This document shows, piece by piece, positions 36,734 through 45,226 of a stretch of 64,000 bases of DNA. The notes beneath the pieces are model-generated. The model worked only from the letters and a program-made list of their open reading frames with translations. It ran no database searches and was not told where the DNA came from. Positions within the stretch are counted from its first letter, which is position 1. Each line of letters opens with the position of its first letter. This DNA is from Streptomyces sp. ITFR-16 (lineage in GTDB: Bacteria; Actinomycetota; Actinomycetes; Streptomycetales; Streptomycetaceae): the NCBI RefSeq assembly GCF_031844705.1, contig NZ_CP134609.1:4340001-4404000 (forward strand), read 5' to 3'. A program made the position numbers and the translations under genes.

Positions 36734-37489
36734 ATGCATGTGCTCGTACTCGGCGGGACGGCCGAGGCCCGCCGGCTGGCCGGGCTGCTGGTCGCGGAGC
36801 TGCCCGAGGGGGCCCGGGTGACGAGTTCGCTGGCCGGCCGGGTGGCCGGGCCCGCGCCGCTGCCCGGTGAGGTGCGCGTCGGCGGGTTCGGCGGAGCCGA
36901 CGGCCTGGCCGCATGGCTGCGTACGCACCAGGTGGACGCGCTCATCGACGCCACCCATCCTTTCGCCGGGACGATCAGTTTCCACGCGGCCGCCGCTGCC
37001 GCTGCCGCCCATGTTCCCCTCCTCGCGCTGCGCCGCCCCGGCTGGGTGCCCGGCGAGGGCGACGACTGGCATCCGGCGGCCTCGCTGGAGGAGGCGGCGG
37101 CGATGCTTTCCGGCCTCGGCGGCCGGGTCTTCCTCACCACGGGCCGGACGGGGCTCGCCGCGTTCGCGGGGCTGGACGCGCTGTGGTTCCTGGTGCGGTC
37201 GGTGGAGCCACCGCAGCCGCCGTCCCCCGTAAGGATGGAGGTGCTCATCGACCGGGGCCCGTTCACCCTTGAGGGGGAGCGCGCGCTGATCCGCCGGCAC
37301 CGCCTCGATGTCCTCGTCACGAAGGACAGCGGCGGGGCGGCCACCGCGCCCAAGCTCGCCGCGGCCCGCGAGGCGCGGATCCCGGTGGTCGTCGTGCGCC
37401 GCCCGCCGGTCCCGGACGGGGTGGCGGTGGCCGGGACACCGGAAGAGGCCGTCACCCTGCTGCGCGCCCGCCTCGGCCCCATGCGCTGA
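36734..37489 (+). CDS. cobK: precorrin-6A reductase
   Basis: CobK/CbiJ reduces precorrin-6A with NADPH in cobalamin synthesis. The 251-residue protein starts MHVLVLGGTAEARRLA and contains DATHPFAGTIS, TTGRTGLAAF and VTKDSGGAATAPKL, all family marks. It is divergent from cbiD and convergent with cobH. Confidence 0.95.
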   Translation: MHVLVLGGTAEARRLAGLLVAELPEGARVTSSLAGRVAGPAPLPGEVRVGGFGGADGLAAWLRTHQVDALIDATHPFAGTISFHAAAAAAAAHVPLLALRRPGWVPGEGDDWHPAASLEEAAAMLSGLGGRVFLTTGRTGLAAFAGLDALWFLVRSVEPPQPPSPVRMEVLIDRGPFTLEGERALIRRHRLDVLVTKDSGGAATAPKLAAAREARIPVVVVRRPPVPDGVAVAGTPEEAVTLLRARLGPMR

Positions 37490-37509
37490 TCACGGGCCCG
37501 GGGTGCGGT

Positions 37510-38136
37510 TCATTCCTCCTCGCTGGCCAGCGCGTTGACGGCGGACGCGGCCAGCGCGCTGCCGCCGCGCCGCCCGCGCACGATGAGGTGGGGCAGCCCG
37601 GACGGATGCGCGGCCAGCGCGTCCTTGGACTCGGCCGCGCCGACGAACCCGACCGGCACACCGATCACGGCGGCGGGTCGCGGGGCCCCCTCCTCGATCA
37701 GTTCGAGCAGCCGGAACAGCGCGGTGGGCGCGTTTCCCACGGCCACGACCGCTCCGTCCAGCCGGTCGCGCCACAGTTCCACGGCCGCCGCGCTGCGGGT
37801 CGTACCGAGTTCCGCCGCGAGTCCGGGCACCGCCGGATCGGACAGGGTGCACACCACCTCGTTGTCCGCGGGCAGCCGCCGCCGGGTGATACCGCTGGCT
37901 ACCATCGCCACGTCGCACAGGACGGGCGCGCCGTCCCGCAGCGCCGCCCGGGCGCGGCTCACCACGTCCGGGGTGAAGGCGAGATCGTGTACGAGGTCGA
38001 CCATGCCGCAGGCGTGGATCATCCGGACCGCCACCCGGCTGACATCGGCGGGCAGGCCCGACAGGTCCGCCTCGGCCCGGATGGTGGCGAAGGACTGGCG
38101 ATAGATGGCCGGTCCGTCCTTCTCGTACTGGTGCAC
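37510..38136 (-). CDS. cobH: precorrin-8X methylmutase
   Basis: CobH moves a methyl group from C11 to C12 to give hydrogenobyrinate. The 208-residue protein has the catalytic His in VRMIHACGM, plus AVGNAPTALFRL and IGVPVGFVGAAESK. It starts with GTG. No other cobalamin genes follow, and no cobalamin riboswitch is seen upstream. Confidence 0.95.
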   Translation of the reverse strand: MHQYEKDGPAIYRQSFATIRAEADLSGLPADVSRVAVRMIHACGMVDLVHDLAFTPDVVSRARAALRDGAPVLCDVAMVASGITRRRLPADNEVVCTLSDPAVPGLAAELGTTRSAAAVELWRDRLDGAVVAVGNAPTALFRLLELIEEGAPRPAAVIGVPVGFVGAAESKDALAAHPSGLPHLIVRGRRGGSALAASAVNALASEEE

Positions 38137-38237
38137 AGTGCTGTCGCTCTCGTCGTCTCTTCGTCGGGGACGGCCGCCACGGGTACGGGACGCGGGGCCT
38201 GGGCCGTGTCCGCAGTATCCCCGGACGCCCCGGCGGG

Positions 38238-38831
38238 TCAGTGGCGCGGGTACCCGGCGGTGCGGACCGTGATGAGGGCGATGCGGCGGGCGGACTCCTC
38301 CGGGGAGGCCCCGGGCTGGACGATATGGCTCACCGTCAGCCGGACGATGGTCTCCACGGCCAGGGAGCGCGACTCCGCGTCCACCTCCGGCCAGGCGTCG
38401 GCGGCATAGGCGTCGAGCATCGCGGTGGCGGTGTTGAAGACCGGCTCGGGCCGGGTGGTCAGATAGGCGAGGAGGTCGTCCTCGCCGCCGCGCGCGCTGG
38501 TCAGGACCGACTTGATCAGCGCGTTGTCGGTCGCCTGGCGCAGGGTGTAGCCGACACCGGCCGCCGCTGCCGCCTCCAGGTCGTCGCGGTGGGCGTCCAG
38601 CTCCTGCTGGATGCCGGTCAGGAAGCGCTCCGCCTCGCGTTCGATCAGGGCCTGCCCGATGACGTCCTTGGAACCGAACTCGTTGTAGAGGGTCTGCCGG
38701 CTGATGCCCGCGATCCGTGCGACCGCTGCCAGCCGCAGCCTGCCCCAGCCCTCGGCGGCGACGAGTTCGTAGGCCGCGTCCAGGACCTGGTCCCTGAGCA
38801 GCGATCGGACATTCTCGCGGAACCTCGTCAT
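38238..38831 (-). CDS. TetR-family regulator of the alkane hydroxylase operon
   Basis: A 197-residue repressor with an N-terminal helix-turn-helix (VARIAGISRQTLYNEFGSKD) and a helical ligand domain. It is divergent from alkB, the usual place of alkane-responsive TetR regulators, and would release DNA on binding fatty acids or alkanols. The gap contains inverted repeats overlapping the alkB promoter. Confidence 0.88.
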   Translation of the reverse strand: MTRFRENVRSLLRDQVLDAAYELVAAEGWGRLRLAAVARIAGISRQTLYNEFGSKDVIGQALIEREAERFLTGIQQELDAHRDDLEAAAAAGVGYTLRQATDNALIKSVLTSARGGEDDLLAYLTTRPEPVFNTATAMLDAYAADAWPEVDAESRSLAVETIVRLTVSHIVQPGASPEESARRIALITVRTAGYPRH

Positions 38832-38870
38832 CGTGGCTTCACCCTATCCACGCACCTTCATCCTGTCCAA

Positions 38871-38929
38871 AGTGTTGACACTCTGATGGCCAACTGTCTA
38901 AATGCTCGACGTTTGGTCGATAACTGTCT
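38871..38929 (+). promoter_or_regulatory. alkB promoter with candidate TetR sites
   Basis: TTGACA (38875-38880) and TAAATG (38899-38904) are separated by 18 bases. The -35 lies inside AGTGT-TG-ACACT (38871-38882). A second inverted repeat, TCGAC-GTTTG-GTCGA (38906-38920), follows. AACTGTCT occurs twice, 30 bases apart (38892-38899 and 38922-38929). Confidence 0.6.
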
Positions 38930-38948
38930 CCGCGTCAGGAGTGTGCAC

Positions 38949-40118
38949 ATGGCAGCAACATCCGACGCCGCGCGGCCTGCGGTGACCTGGCACGACCCGA
39001 AGCGCTGTCTGTGGCTCATCGGACTGGTGGTGCCCCTGCTCCCGTTCGCCAGCTGGGGGCTCGTGGCGGGGACCGGGTCCGGTGCCTTCTGGTGGACCGG
39101 TTTCGTCCTGCTGTACGGGATCATTCCGGTCGTCGACCAGCTCTTCGGCAAGGACACCGGGAACCCGCCGGACGGCGCGCTGGCCTGGCTGGAGCAGGAC
39201 CGCTACTACCGCTGGTGCATCTTCCTGTACCTGCCCGCGCAGTACGCCGGGCTCGTCCTCGGCTGCTGGCTGATCACCCGGGGCGACCTGTCCGTGGCCG
39301 ACCGGCTGGGCCTGACGCTCACGCTCGGCGGTGTGGCCGGCATCGGGATCAACACCGCGCACGAGCTGGGCCACAAGAAGGAGTCCGTCGAGCGCTGGCT
39401 CTCCAGGATCGCCCTCGCGCAGACCTGGTACGGACACTTCTTCATCGAGCACAACCGCGGCCACCACGTCCGGGTGGCCACCCCGGAGGACCCGGCGAGC
39501 GCCCGCCTCGGCGAGAGCTTCTGGCGCTTCCTGCCCCGCACCGTCTCCGGCAGCCTGGCCTCGGCCTGGCGGCTGGAGAAGACCCGGCTGGCCCGGCTCG
39601 GCAAGGGCCCGTGGACGCCGCGCAACGACGTACTCAGCGCCTGGGCGATGTCGCTCGTCCTCTTCGCCGCCCTCACCGCCGCCTTCGGCCCCGGCATCCT
39701 GCCGTACCTCGTCTTCCAGGCCGTGTTCGGATTCTGTCTGCTCGAAGTCATCAACTACACCGAGCACTACGGGCTGTTGCGCGGGCGCACGGCGTCGGGG
39801 CGGTACGAGCGCTGCGCGCCCCGGCACAGCTGGAACAGCGACAACGTCACCACCAACGTCTTCCTCTACCACCTCCAGCGCCACAGCGACCACCACGCCA
39901 ACCCCACCCGTCGCTACCAGGCGCTCCGGCATTTCGAGGAGGCCCCCGAACTGCCCGCCGGCTACGCGGGCATGATCGTGCTGGCGTACTTCCCGCCCCT
40001 GTGGCGCCGCGTCATGGACCACCGGGTGATCGCCCACTACGACGGCGACGTCACGCTGGCGAACATCCAGCCGTCCAAGCGCGAGGCCCTCCTCGCCCGC
40101 TACGGACGCGCCGTATGA
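38949..40118 (+). CDS. alkB: alkane 1-monooxygenase
   Basis: AlkB is a diiron membrane enzyme that hydroxylates the end carbon of medium to long n-alkanes. The 389-residue protein has several membrane helices and the His boxes HELGH (138-142), EHNRGHH (167-173) and LQRHSDHHA near 312-320, plus the extra NYTEHYGL motif. AGGAG lies 7 bases before the ATG. Its stop overlaps the first rubredoxin gene, which supplies electrons. Confidence 0.97.
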   Translation: MAATSDAARPAVTWHDPKRCLWLIGLVVPLLPFASWGLVAGTGSGAFWWTGFVLLYGIIPVVDQLFGKDTGNPPDGALAWLEQDRYYRWCIFLYLPAQYAGLVLGCWLITRGDLSVADRLGLTLTLGGVAGIGINTAHELGHKKESVERWLSRIALAQTWYGHFFIEHNRGHHVRVATPEDPASARLGESFWRFLPRTVSGSLASAWRLEKTRLARLGKGPWTPRNDVLSAWAMSLVLFAALTAAFGPGILPYLVFQAVFGFCLLEVINYTEHYGLLRGRTASGRYERCAPRHSWNSDNVTTNVFLYHLQRHSDHHANPTRRYQALRHFEEAPELPAGYAGMIVLAYFPPLWRRVMDHRVIAHYDGDVTLANIQPSKREALLARYGRAV

Positions 40119-40318
40119 GCGCCGCGGAGCCGGCCGCCGGGGCGGCGGCGCGCCGGTACGTCTGCCCGGTCTGCGCCTATGTCTACGACGAGCGGACCGG
40201 GGCGCCCCGCGAGGGCTTCCCGGCCGGCACCCCCTGGAGCGCGGTACCGGACGACTGGTGCTGCCCCGACTGCGGTGTACGCGAAAAGATCGACTTCGAG
40301 CCCGAGGAGCACGGATGA
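40115..40318 (+). CDS. rubredoxin, first copy
   Basis: A 67-residue iron-sulfur electron carrier with two Cys pairs, CPVC and CPDCG, that bind one iron. It has a longer N-terminus than the second copy. It overlaps alkB by ATGA and the next gene likewise. Paired rubredoxins in alkane operons are usually not equivalent: only one type passes electrons to AlkB. Confidence 0.95.
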   Translation: MSAAEPAAGAAARRYVCPVCAYVYDERTGAPREGFPAGTPWSAVPDDWCCPDCGVREKIDFEPEEHG

Positions 40319-40488
40319 AGACGTGGCAGTGCCTGGTGTGCGGCTGGATCTACGAGGAGGAGAAGGGCTGGCCGGAGGAGGGGTTCGCACCCGGCACCCG
40401 CTGGGAGGACATCCCCGACGACTGGTCGTGCCCCGACTGCGGAGCGGCCAAGGCGGACTTCGAGATGGCCGAGATCACCCCGGCCTGA
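40315..40488 (+). CDS. rubredoxin, second copy
   Basis: A 57-residue rubredoxin, MKTWQCLVCGWIYEEEKGWP, with Cys pairs CLVC and CPDC and the typical acidic surface. It is the last gene of the alkB operon. The compact AlkG2-like form is more likely to be the donor to AlkB; this is inferred from family behaviour. No rubredoxin reductase is in the operon. Confidence 0.95.
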   Translation: MKTWQCLVCGWIYEEEKGWPEEGFAPGTRWEDIPDDWSCPDCGAAKADFEMAEITPA

Positions 40489-40604
40489 GCCGTCCGGTCT
40501 GCCTCCCGCGCCCCCCTGTGCACATCCGTCCCGGCCCGGCCCGCCCGTGCGTACGAGCGGCCGGGCAGGGCAAAACGGCTCGCGGCGTCGGTACCCCGGT
40601 GGCC

Positions 40605-40610
40605 TACGAT
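40605..40610 (+). promoter_or_regulatory. possible -10 box of metG
   Basis: TACGAT lies about 137 bases before metG. The 259-base gap 40489-40747 otherwise shows only small GC-rich hairpins; I see no T-box specifier structure. Confidence 0.35.
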
Positions 40611-40747
40611 TGCGAGGTCTGCAGATCTGCCCGTCACCGCGTGTGACGCGGCCGGGCGACCCAAGGTCGTTTCCCCCTGCACCCTCCCGACCCGGGTCCG
40701 CCGTGGCACGCCACCGGCGCCGTACGTACGAAATGGAGCATCCGAGG

Positions 40748-42475
40748 ATGGCTCGACACCTGGTAACCAGCGCGCTTCCCTACATCAACGGGATCAAGCA
40801 CCTGGGCAACATGATCGGGTCGATGCTTCCGGCGGATGTGTACTCCCGGTACCTCCGCCGGCGCGGTCACGACGTCCTCTACGTCTGCGCGACGGACGAG
40901 CACGGGACGCCGGCCGAGCTGGCGGCCAAGGCGGCCGGGCTGGAGGTCGCGGAGTTCTGCGCGCAGGCGCACGAGGCGCAGAAGGCCGTGTACGACGGTT
41001 TCCGGCTGGCCTTCGACTACTTCGGCCGCAGCTCCTCGCGGCAGAACGTCGAGATCACCCAGCACTTCGCGCGGAAGCTGTACGAGAACGGCTTCATCGA
41101 GGAGCGGGCGATCCGCCAGGTGTACTCGCCGGCCGACGGCCGCTTCCTGCCCGACCGGTATGTCGAGGGGACCTGCCCGCACTGCGGCTACGACAAGGCC
41201 CGCGGCGACCAGTGCGAGAACTGCACCCGGGTGCTGGACCCGACCGACCTGATCGACCCGCGCTCGGCGATCAGCGGCTCCACCGAGCTCGAAGTCCGTG
41301 AGACCAAGCACCTGTTCCTGCTCCAGTCCCGGCTCCAGCACGAGGTCGAGGAGTGGGTCGGGCGTCACGAGGAGCAGTGGCCGCAGCTGTCGTCCTCGAT
41401 CGCCCGCAAGTGGCTGACCGAGGGCCTGCACGACCGGGCCATCACCCGTGACCTGGACTGGGGTGTGCCGGTGCCGGCCGACACCTGGCCGGAGCTGGCG
41501 GCCGAGGGCAAGGTCTTCTACGTCTGGTTCGACGCCCCGATCGAGTACATCGGCGCGACGAAGGAGTGGGCGGACGCCGCCCCGGACGGCGAGTCCCGCG
41601 ACTGGAAGTCCTGGTGGTACGAGGCCGACGACACCGTCCGCTACACGCAGTTCATGGCGAAGGACAACGTCCCCTTCCACACGGTGATGTTCCCGGCCAC
41701 CGAGCTCGGTGTCCGCGAGCCGTGGAAGAAGGTCGACGTCGTCAAGGGCTTCAACTGGCTGACGTACTACGGGGGCAAGTTCTCCACCTCGCAGCGGCGC
41801 GGCATCTTCACGGACGCCGCGCTGGAGCTGCTGCCCGCCGACTACTGGCGCTACTTCCTGATCGCCAACGCCCCCGAGTCGGACGACTCCTCGTTCACCT
41901 GGGAGCACTTCGCCGCCACGGTCAACAAGGACCTGGCCGACACCCTCGGCAACTTCGTCAACCGGGTCCTGTCCTTCTCCCGCAAGCGCTTCGGCGACGA
42001 GGTCCCGGCCGGCGCGGCGGCGGGCGAGGCCGAGACGAAGCTCGGCGCGGAGATCGCACGGCTGCTGGCCGAGTACGAGGAGCACATGGACGCCCTCCAG
42101 TACCGCAAGGCGGGTGCGGCGCTGCGGGCCCTGTGGTCGGCGGGCAACTCCTACCTGGAGGAGAAGGCCCCCTGGCTGGAGATCAAGACCGACCCCGAGG
42201 GTGCGGCCCTCACCCTGCGTACGGCGATGAACCTCATCCACCTCTACGCGATCGTGTCCGAGCCCTTCATCCCGGCCTCGGCCGCCGCCATGCGCGGTGC
42301 GTTCGCCCTGGACGGCGACACCGCGACCTGGGTGACCCCCGAGCAGGCCGCGTCCCTGGACGCGGTCCCGGCCGGCACGGCCTTCACCGTGCCACCGGTC
42401 CTCTTCGCGAAGATCACGGAAGAGGACCTGGAGTCCTACCGCGAACGCTTCGGCGGCACCGGAGCCGACGCCTGA
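40748..42475 (+). CDS. metG: methionyl-tRNA synthetase
   Basis: MetRS charges tRNA-Met. The 575-residue protein has the class I motif 1 as KHLGN (17-21, in place of HIGH) and the second as KFSTSQ (K344, in place of KMSKS). A zinc knuckle with Cys 143, 146, 156 and 159 is present. It lacks the C-terminal tRNA-binding domain of longer forms. The HLGN and FSTS variants set it apart from the enterobacterial enzyme. ATG 40748 follows GGAGCATCCGAGG. A strong terminator follows. Confidence 0.96.
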   Translation: MARHLVTSALPYINGIKHLGNMIGSMLPADVYSRYLRRRGHDVLYVCATDEHGTPAELAAKAAGLEVAEFCAQAHEAQKAVYDGFRLAFDYFGRSSSRQNVEITQHFARKLYENGFIEERAIRQVYSPADGRFLPDRYVEGTCPHCGYDKARGDQCENCTRVLDPTDLIDPRSAISGSTELEVRETKHLFLLQSRLQHEVEEWVGRHEEQWPQLSSSIARKWLTEGLHDRAITRDLDWGVPVPADTWPELAAEGKVFYVWFDAPIEYIGATKEWADAAPDGESRDWKSWWYEADDTVRYTQFMAKDNVPFHTVMFPATELGVREPWKKVDVVKGFNWLTYYGGKFSTSQRRGIFTDAALELLPADYWRYFLIANAPESDDSSFTWEHFAATVNKDLADTLGNFVNRVLSFSRKRFGDEVPAGAAAGEAETKLGAEIARLLAEYEEHMDALQYRKAGAALRALWSAGNSYLEEKAPWLEIKTDPEGAALTLRTAMNLIHLYAIVSEPFIPASAAAMRGAFALDGDTATWVTPEQAASLDAVPAGTAFTVPPVLFAKITEEDLESYRERFGGTGADA

Positions 42476-42508
42476 CAGCAGGGCGCGGCACAGCGGGACG
42501 GTGGTACG

Positions 42509-42545
42509 GGAGCAGGCCCCGGGCGCGACGCCCGGGGCCTGCTCC
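42509..42545. terminator. strong terminator between metG and CGNR gene
   Basis: GGAGCAGGCCCCGGGCG (42509-42525) and its exact complement (42529-42545) form a 17-pair stem around CGA, followed by TTT. It lies between convergent genes and should act on both. Confidence 0.9.
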
Positions 42546-42547
42546 TT

Positions 42548-42585
42548 TGGTGCCCGCCGACACGCCTGGTGCCCGCCGACACGCC
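42548..42585. repeat. perfect 19-base tandem duplication
   Basis: TGGTGCCCGCCGACACGCC is repeated twice without any difference or gap (42548-42566 and 42567-42585). It fills the space between the terminator and the stop codon of the CGNR gene. A recent slippage or duplication event is the simplest explanation. Confidence 0.95.
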
Positions 42586-43125
42586 CTAGACCGCCTGCCG
42601 CTTCCGTGAGGCATAGGAGCGGGACTTGTTGCGGTTGCCGCACACCTTCATCGAACACCAGCGGCGGCTGCGGTTCTTCGACACGTCCCAGAACGCCCAG
42701 GCACAGGTGTGCTCCGCGCAGCGCTTGAGCCGGGCGGCGTCCCCGGTGGTGACCAGCTCGTTCCAGGCGACGGCCAGCGCGGCCAGGTACGCGCGCTCCG
42801 GGGGCAGTCCGGGCGCGGGCGTCAGCGTGCCGCGCGCCGTGACCAGCAGCGGGTGCCCGGCCAGCACCCGGTCGGCCGCGGCGAGCAGCTCCGGGTCGGG
42901 GGTGTCGCCGACATGGGCGCCCAACTCCTCGCGGAGTCCCGCGCGCAGGGCCAGATAGTCCGCGTGGACCCCGGCGGTGATCCCACCGGGGGCGCCGGGC
43001 AGACCGCGCTTCCCCATCCAGGCGGACAGCCCGGCCGGGGTGGCGATCTCGTCGCTCGCCTCCTCCACGTCGACCGTGTTGACGAACGCCTCCACCAGGA
43101 CGGCGGAGGCCGGCGGCTCCAGCAT
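42586..43125 (-). CDS. CGNR zinc-finger regulator
   Basis: A 179-residue protein with an N-terminal ABATE-like domain and the C-terminal CGNR zinc finger (CAEHTCAWAFWDVSKNRSRR, CSMKVCGNRNKSRSY), a DNA-binding family common in actinobacteria. It is divergent from an MFS exporter across a strong palindrome and probably represses it. I chose ATG 43125, 8 bases after GGGGAGG; GTG 43134 overlaps that site. Confidence 0.9.
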   Translation of the reverse strand: MLEPPASAVLVEAFVNTVDVEEASDEIATPAGLSAWMGKRGLPGAPGGITAGVHADYLALRAGLREELGAHVGDTPDPELLAAADRVLAGHPLLVTARGTLTPAPGLPPERAYLAALAVAWNELVTTGDAARLKRCAEHTCAWAFWDVSKNRSRRWCSMKVCGNRNKSRSYASRKRQAV

Positions 43126-43208
43126 GCGCGGCACCTCCCCTTCACCGCGATTCTACCGCCTAACCGTTTTACCGGTTGCGTGGCGGTGCGGGGGTGCGGC
43201 AGAGTGAT

Positions 43209-43236
43209 CTCACCGCCTAAGGCATTAGGTGGTGAG
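43209..43236. promoter_or_regulatory. operator palindrome before the MFS exporter
   Basis: CTCACCGCCTAA (43209-43220) and TTAGGTGGTGAG (43225-43236) form a 12-base inverted repeat with one mismatch around GGCA. A second ACCGCCTAA half-site lies at about 43156-43164, close to the CGNR gene. Both genes could be regulated from this gap. Confidence 0.8.
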
Positions 43237-43261
43237 ACGCCGAGCCAGTCAGGGGATGGTC

Positions 43262-44563
43262 ATGGCCACAGCGGTGCCCGAACGGGCGGAACCCGGTACG
43301 GACCCGGGCACGGCGAAGGCGGAGGGCGGCCCGCGACGGGACCCCGGGCGGCGCAACACCGCGGTCCTGGTCGGCTTCACCGCCGCGACCAACCTCGCCG
43401 ACGGCGTGATGAAGATGGCCCTCCCGCTGCTCGCCGCCCGGCTCACCGGCTCGCCCGCGCTGGTCACGGCCGTCTCGCTGACGCTCACGCTGCCCTGGCT
43501 GCTCGTCGCCCTGCACATCGGTGTGCTCGTCGACCGCTTCGACCGGCGCGGGCTGCTCTGGGTGGCGAACGGGATGCGGCTGGCCGCGATGGGCTGGCTC
43601 ACCTCCTCCGCACTGGCCGGCGGGATCGCGCTCGGTGAGCTGTTCACCGCCGGGGCGGTCCTCGGCGTCGCCGACGTGCTGGCCTCGACCTCGGCCTCCG
43701 CCCTGGTCCCGGCCGCGGTGCCGCCGGCGGGACGGGAGCGCGCCAACGCCTGGATGGTGGGGGCCGAGACGGTGGGGCAGGAGTTCGCCGGGCCGTTCGT
43801 CGGCGGGCTGCTGCTGGCCACGGGCACGAGCCTGGCGCTCGGTCTGATCGGCGCCTCCTACGCGGTCGCCGCCCTCGCGCTGCTCCTGCTGGTGGGCCGC
43901 TTCCGGCCGGCGGGCGCCGCACCGGGCGCCGCACCGGGCGCCGCACCGGTCTCGGTCAACAGCCGCATCGCCGAAGGCGTGAGCTTCCTCTGGCACGACC
44001 GGCTGCTGCGCACACTGTCGGTGATCGTCGCCGTCCTCTCCGCCGTCTGGGGCGCCTGGCTGGCGCTCATGCCGCTCTACGCCCAGCGGACCATGGAGCT
44101 CGGCTCGCGGGAGTACGGCATCCTGCTCAGCGCCCTCGGGGTCGGCGGGCTGGCCGGCGCGCTGACCGTGACCTGGGTCAACCGGGTGCTCGGCGCGCGG
44201 CGGGCGATGTTCGCCGACCTGGTCGGCACGACCGCGATGGTGGCGCTGCCCGCCGTGACCACCAGCCTCTGGGCGGTGGCCGCCGGCGCCTTCCTCGGCG
44301 GCATGGGCGGCACGCTCTGGTCGGTCAACGCCCGCACGCTGACCCAGCGCAGGGTGCCGGACGCCATGCTCGGCCGCTACGGCGCCGCGGCCCGCCTCTT
44401 CAACTTCGGCGCCCTGCCGCTGGGGGCGGCGTTGGCGGGGCTGATCGCCGAACTGGGCGGTATGCAGCTGGCGTTCGGGGTCTTCGCGGTGGTGACGGCG
44501 GCCACTCCCGTGCTGTTCTTCAGGAACGTCCCGCGAACGTCCCTGGAAGCAGGCGGTGAGTGA
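43262..44563 (+). CDS. MFS exporter, MFS_3/enterobactin-exporter-like
   Basis: A 433-residue membrane protein with 10-12 helices. The A-motif region HIGVLVDRFDRRG between helices 2 and 3 marks it as MFS, and the pattern fits drug or siderophore exporters. The central cytoplasmic loop holds a triplicated GAAP repeat. I chose ATG 43262, 6 bases after AGGGG; GTG 43229 lies inside the operator. Likely inducible through the CGNR regulator. Confidence 0.88.
   Translation: MATAVPERAEPGTDPGTAKAEGGPRRDPGRRNTAVLVGFTAATNLADGVMKMALPLLAARLTGSPALVTAVSLTLTLPWLLVALHIGVLVDRFDRRGLLWVANGMRLAAMGWLTSSALAGGIALGELFTAGAVLGVADVLASTSASALVPAAVPPAGRERANAWMVGAETVGQEFAGPFVGGLLLATGTSLALGLIGASYAVAALALLLLVGRFRPAGAAPGAAPGAAPVSVNSRIAEGVSFLWHDRLLRTLSVIVAVLSAVWGAWLALMPLYAQRTMELGSREYGILLSALGVGGLAGALTVTWVNRVLGARRAMFADLVGTTAMVALPAVTTSLWAVAAGAFLGGMGGTLWSVNARTLTQRRVPDAMLGRYGAAARLFNFGALPLGAALAGLIAELGGMQLAFGVFAVVTAATPVLFFRNVPRTSLEAGGE
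43912..43947. repeat. three exact 12-base repeats in the MFS gene
   Basis: GGGCGCCGCACC occurs three times head to tail (43912-43923, 43924-43935, 43936-43947) and encodes GAAPGAAPGAAP in the central loop. The frame is kept whatever the copy number, so strains may differ in length here. Confidence 0.9.
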
Positions 44564-44659
44564 ACGCTCCCCGTGCGGCAAAAGCCCTTGACGACCGGAA
44601 TATGATCACGTCGATCGGCCAGGGGGGCGGATCTTTCTAGGGCCTCTGGGGGCGACGCC

Positions 44660-45226
44660 GTGGGTGTCATCGTGGGTGCAGTTGTTGCGGTATGTGTCAT
44701 CGCGGCAGGATGGTGGGTCGTCCGGACCTACAACCGGCTCGTCCGGCTGCGGAATCAGACGCAGGCCTCGTGGGCGCAGATCGATGTGCAGTTGAAGCGG
44801 CGCCATGAGCTGATTCCGAATCTCGTCGAGGGGGCGCGCGGCTACGCCGCTCATGAGCGCTCCACCTTCGAGGCGGTCACCGCCGCACGCGGGGCGGCCG
44901 TGAGCGGCGAGCTGGGTGTCACGGAGCGGGCGGCCGCCGAGGAGGCGCTGACCGCCACGCTGGGGAAGCTGTTCGCGCTCGCGGAGAACTACCCGGACCT
45001 CAAGGCGGACCAGCACTTCAGCACGGTGCAGGCCGAGCTGAGGACGGCGGAGGACAAGATCGCGTACGCGCGGCAGTTCTACAACAGCGCCGTGCAGAGC
45101 TATCACACCGCTCTGGAGAGCTTCCCGGGCAACGTCGTGGCGGGCCTGGGCGGCGCGCACGCGCGGCGGGAGTACTTCGAGGCGGCCGGCGCGGCGCAGG
45201 AGCCGGTCCAGGTGAGATTCGCGTGA
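44660..45226 (+). CDS. LemA-family protein
   Basis: A 188-residue protein with an N-terminal membrane helix (GVIVGAVVAVCVIAAGWWVV) and a helical domain carrying the family signature TYNRLVRLRNQTQASWAQID and RRHELIPNLVEGARGYAAHE. LemA proteins are small membrane-linked proteins of unclear function. It overlaps the next gene by GTGA; LemA-DUF2207 pairs are common. Confidence 0.92.
   Translation: MGVIVGAVVAVCVIAAGWWVVRTYNRLVRLRNQTQASWAQIDVQLKRRHELIPNLVEGARGYAAHERSTFEAVTAARGAAVSGELGVTERAAAEEALTATLGKLFALAENYPDLKADQHFSTVQAELRTAEDKIAYARQFYNSAVQSYHTALESFPGNVVAGLGGAHARREYFEAAGAAQEPVQVRFA

Noticed and set aside
35560..36870. Plus-strand frame starting with ATG after GAGGGGGAAAGC, opposite cbiD
   Set aside because: It is antisense to cbiD for almost all of its length and encodes a low-complexity Ser/Arg/Pro-rich product.
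36720..38237. Cobalamin riboswitch near the cob genes
   Set aside because: No B12-box-like sequence is seen in the very short gaps around cbiD, cobK and cobH.
40489..40747. T-box or other riboswitch before metG
   Set aside because: The T-box anti-terminator core and a specifier loop were not found; only small GC-rich stems are present.
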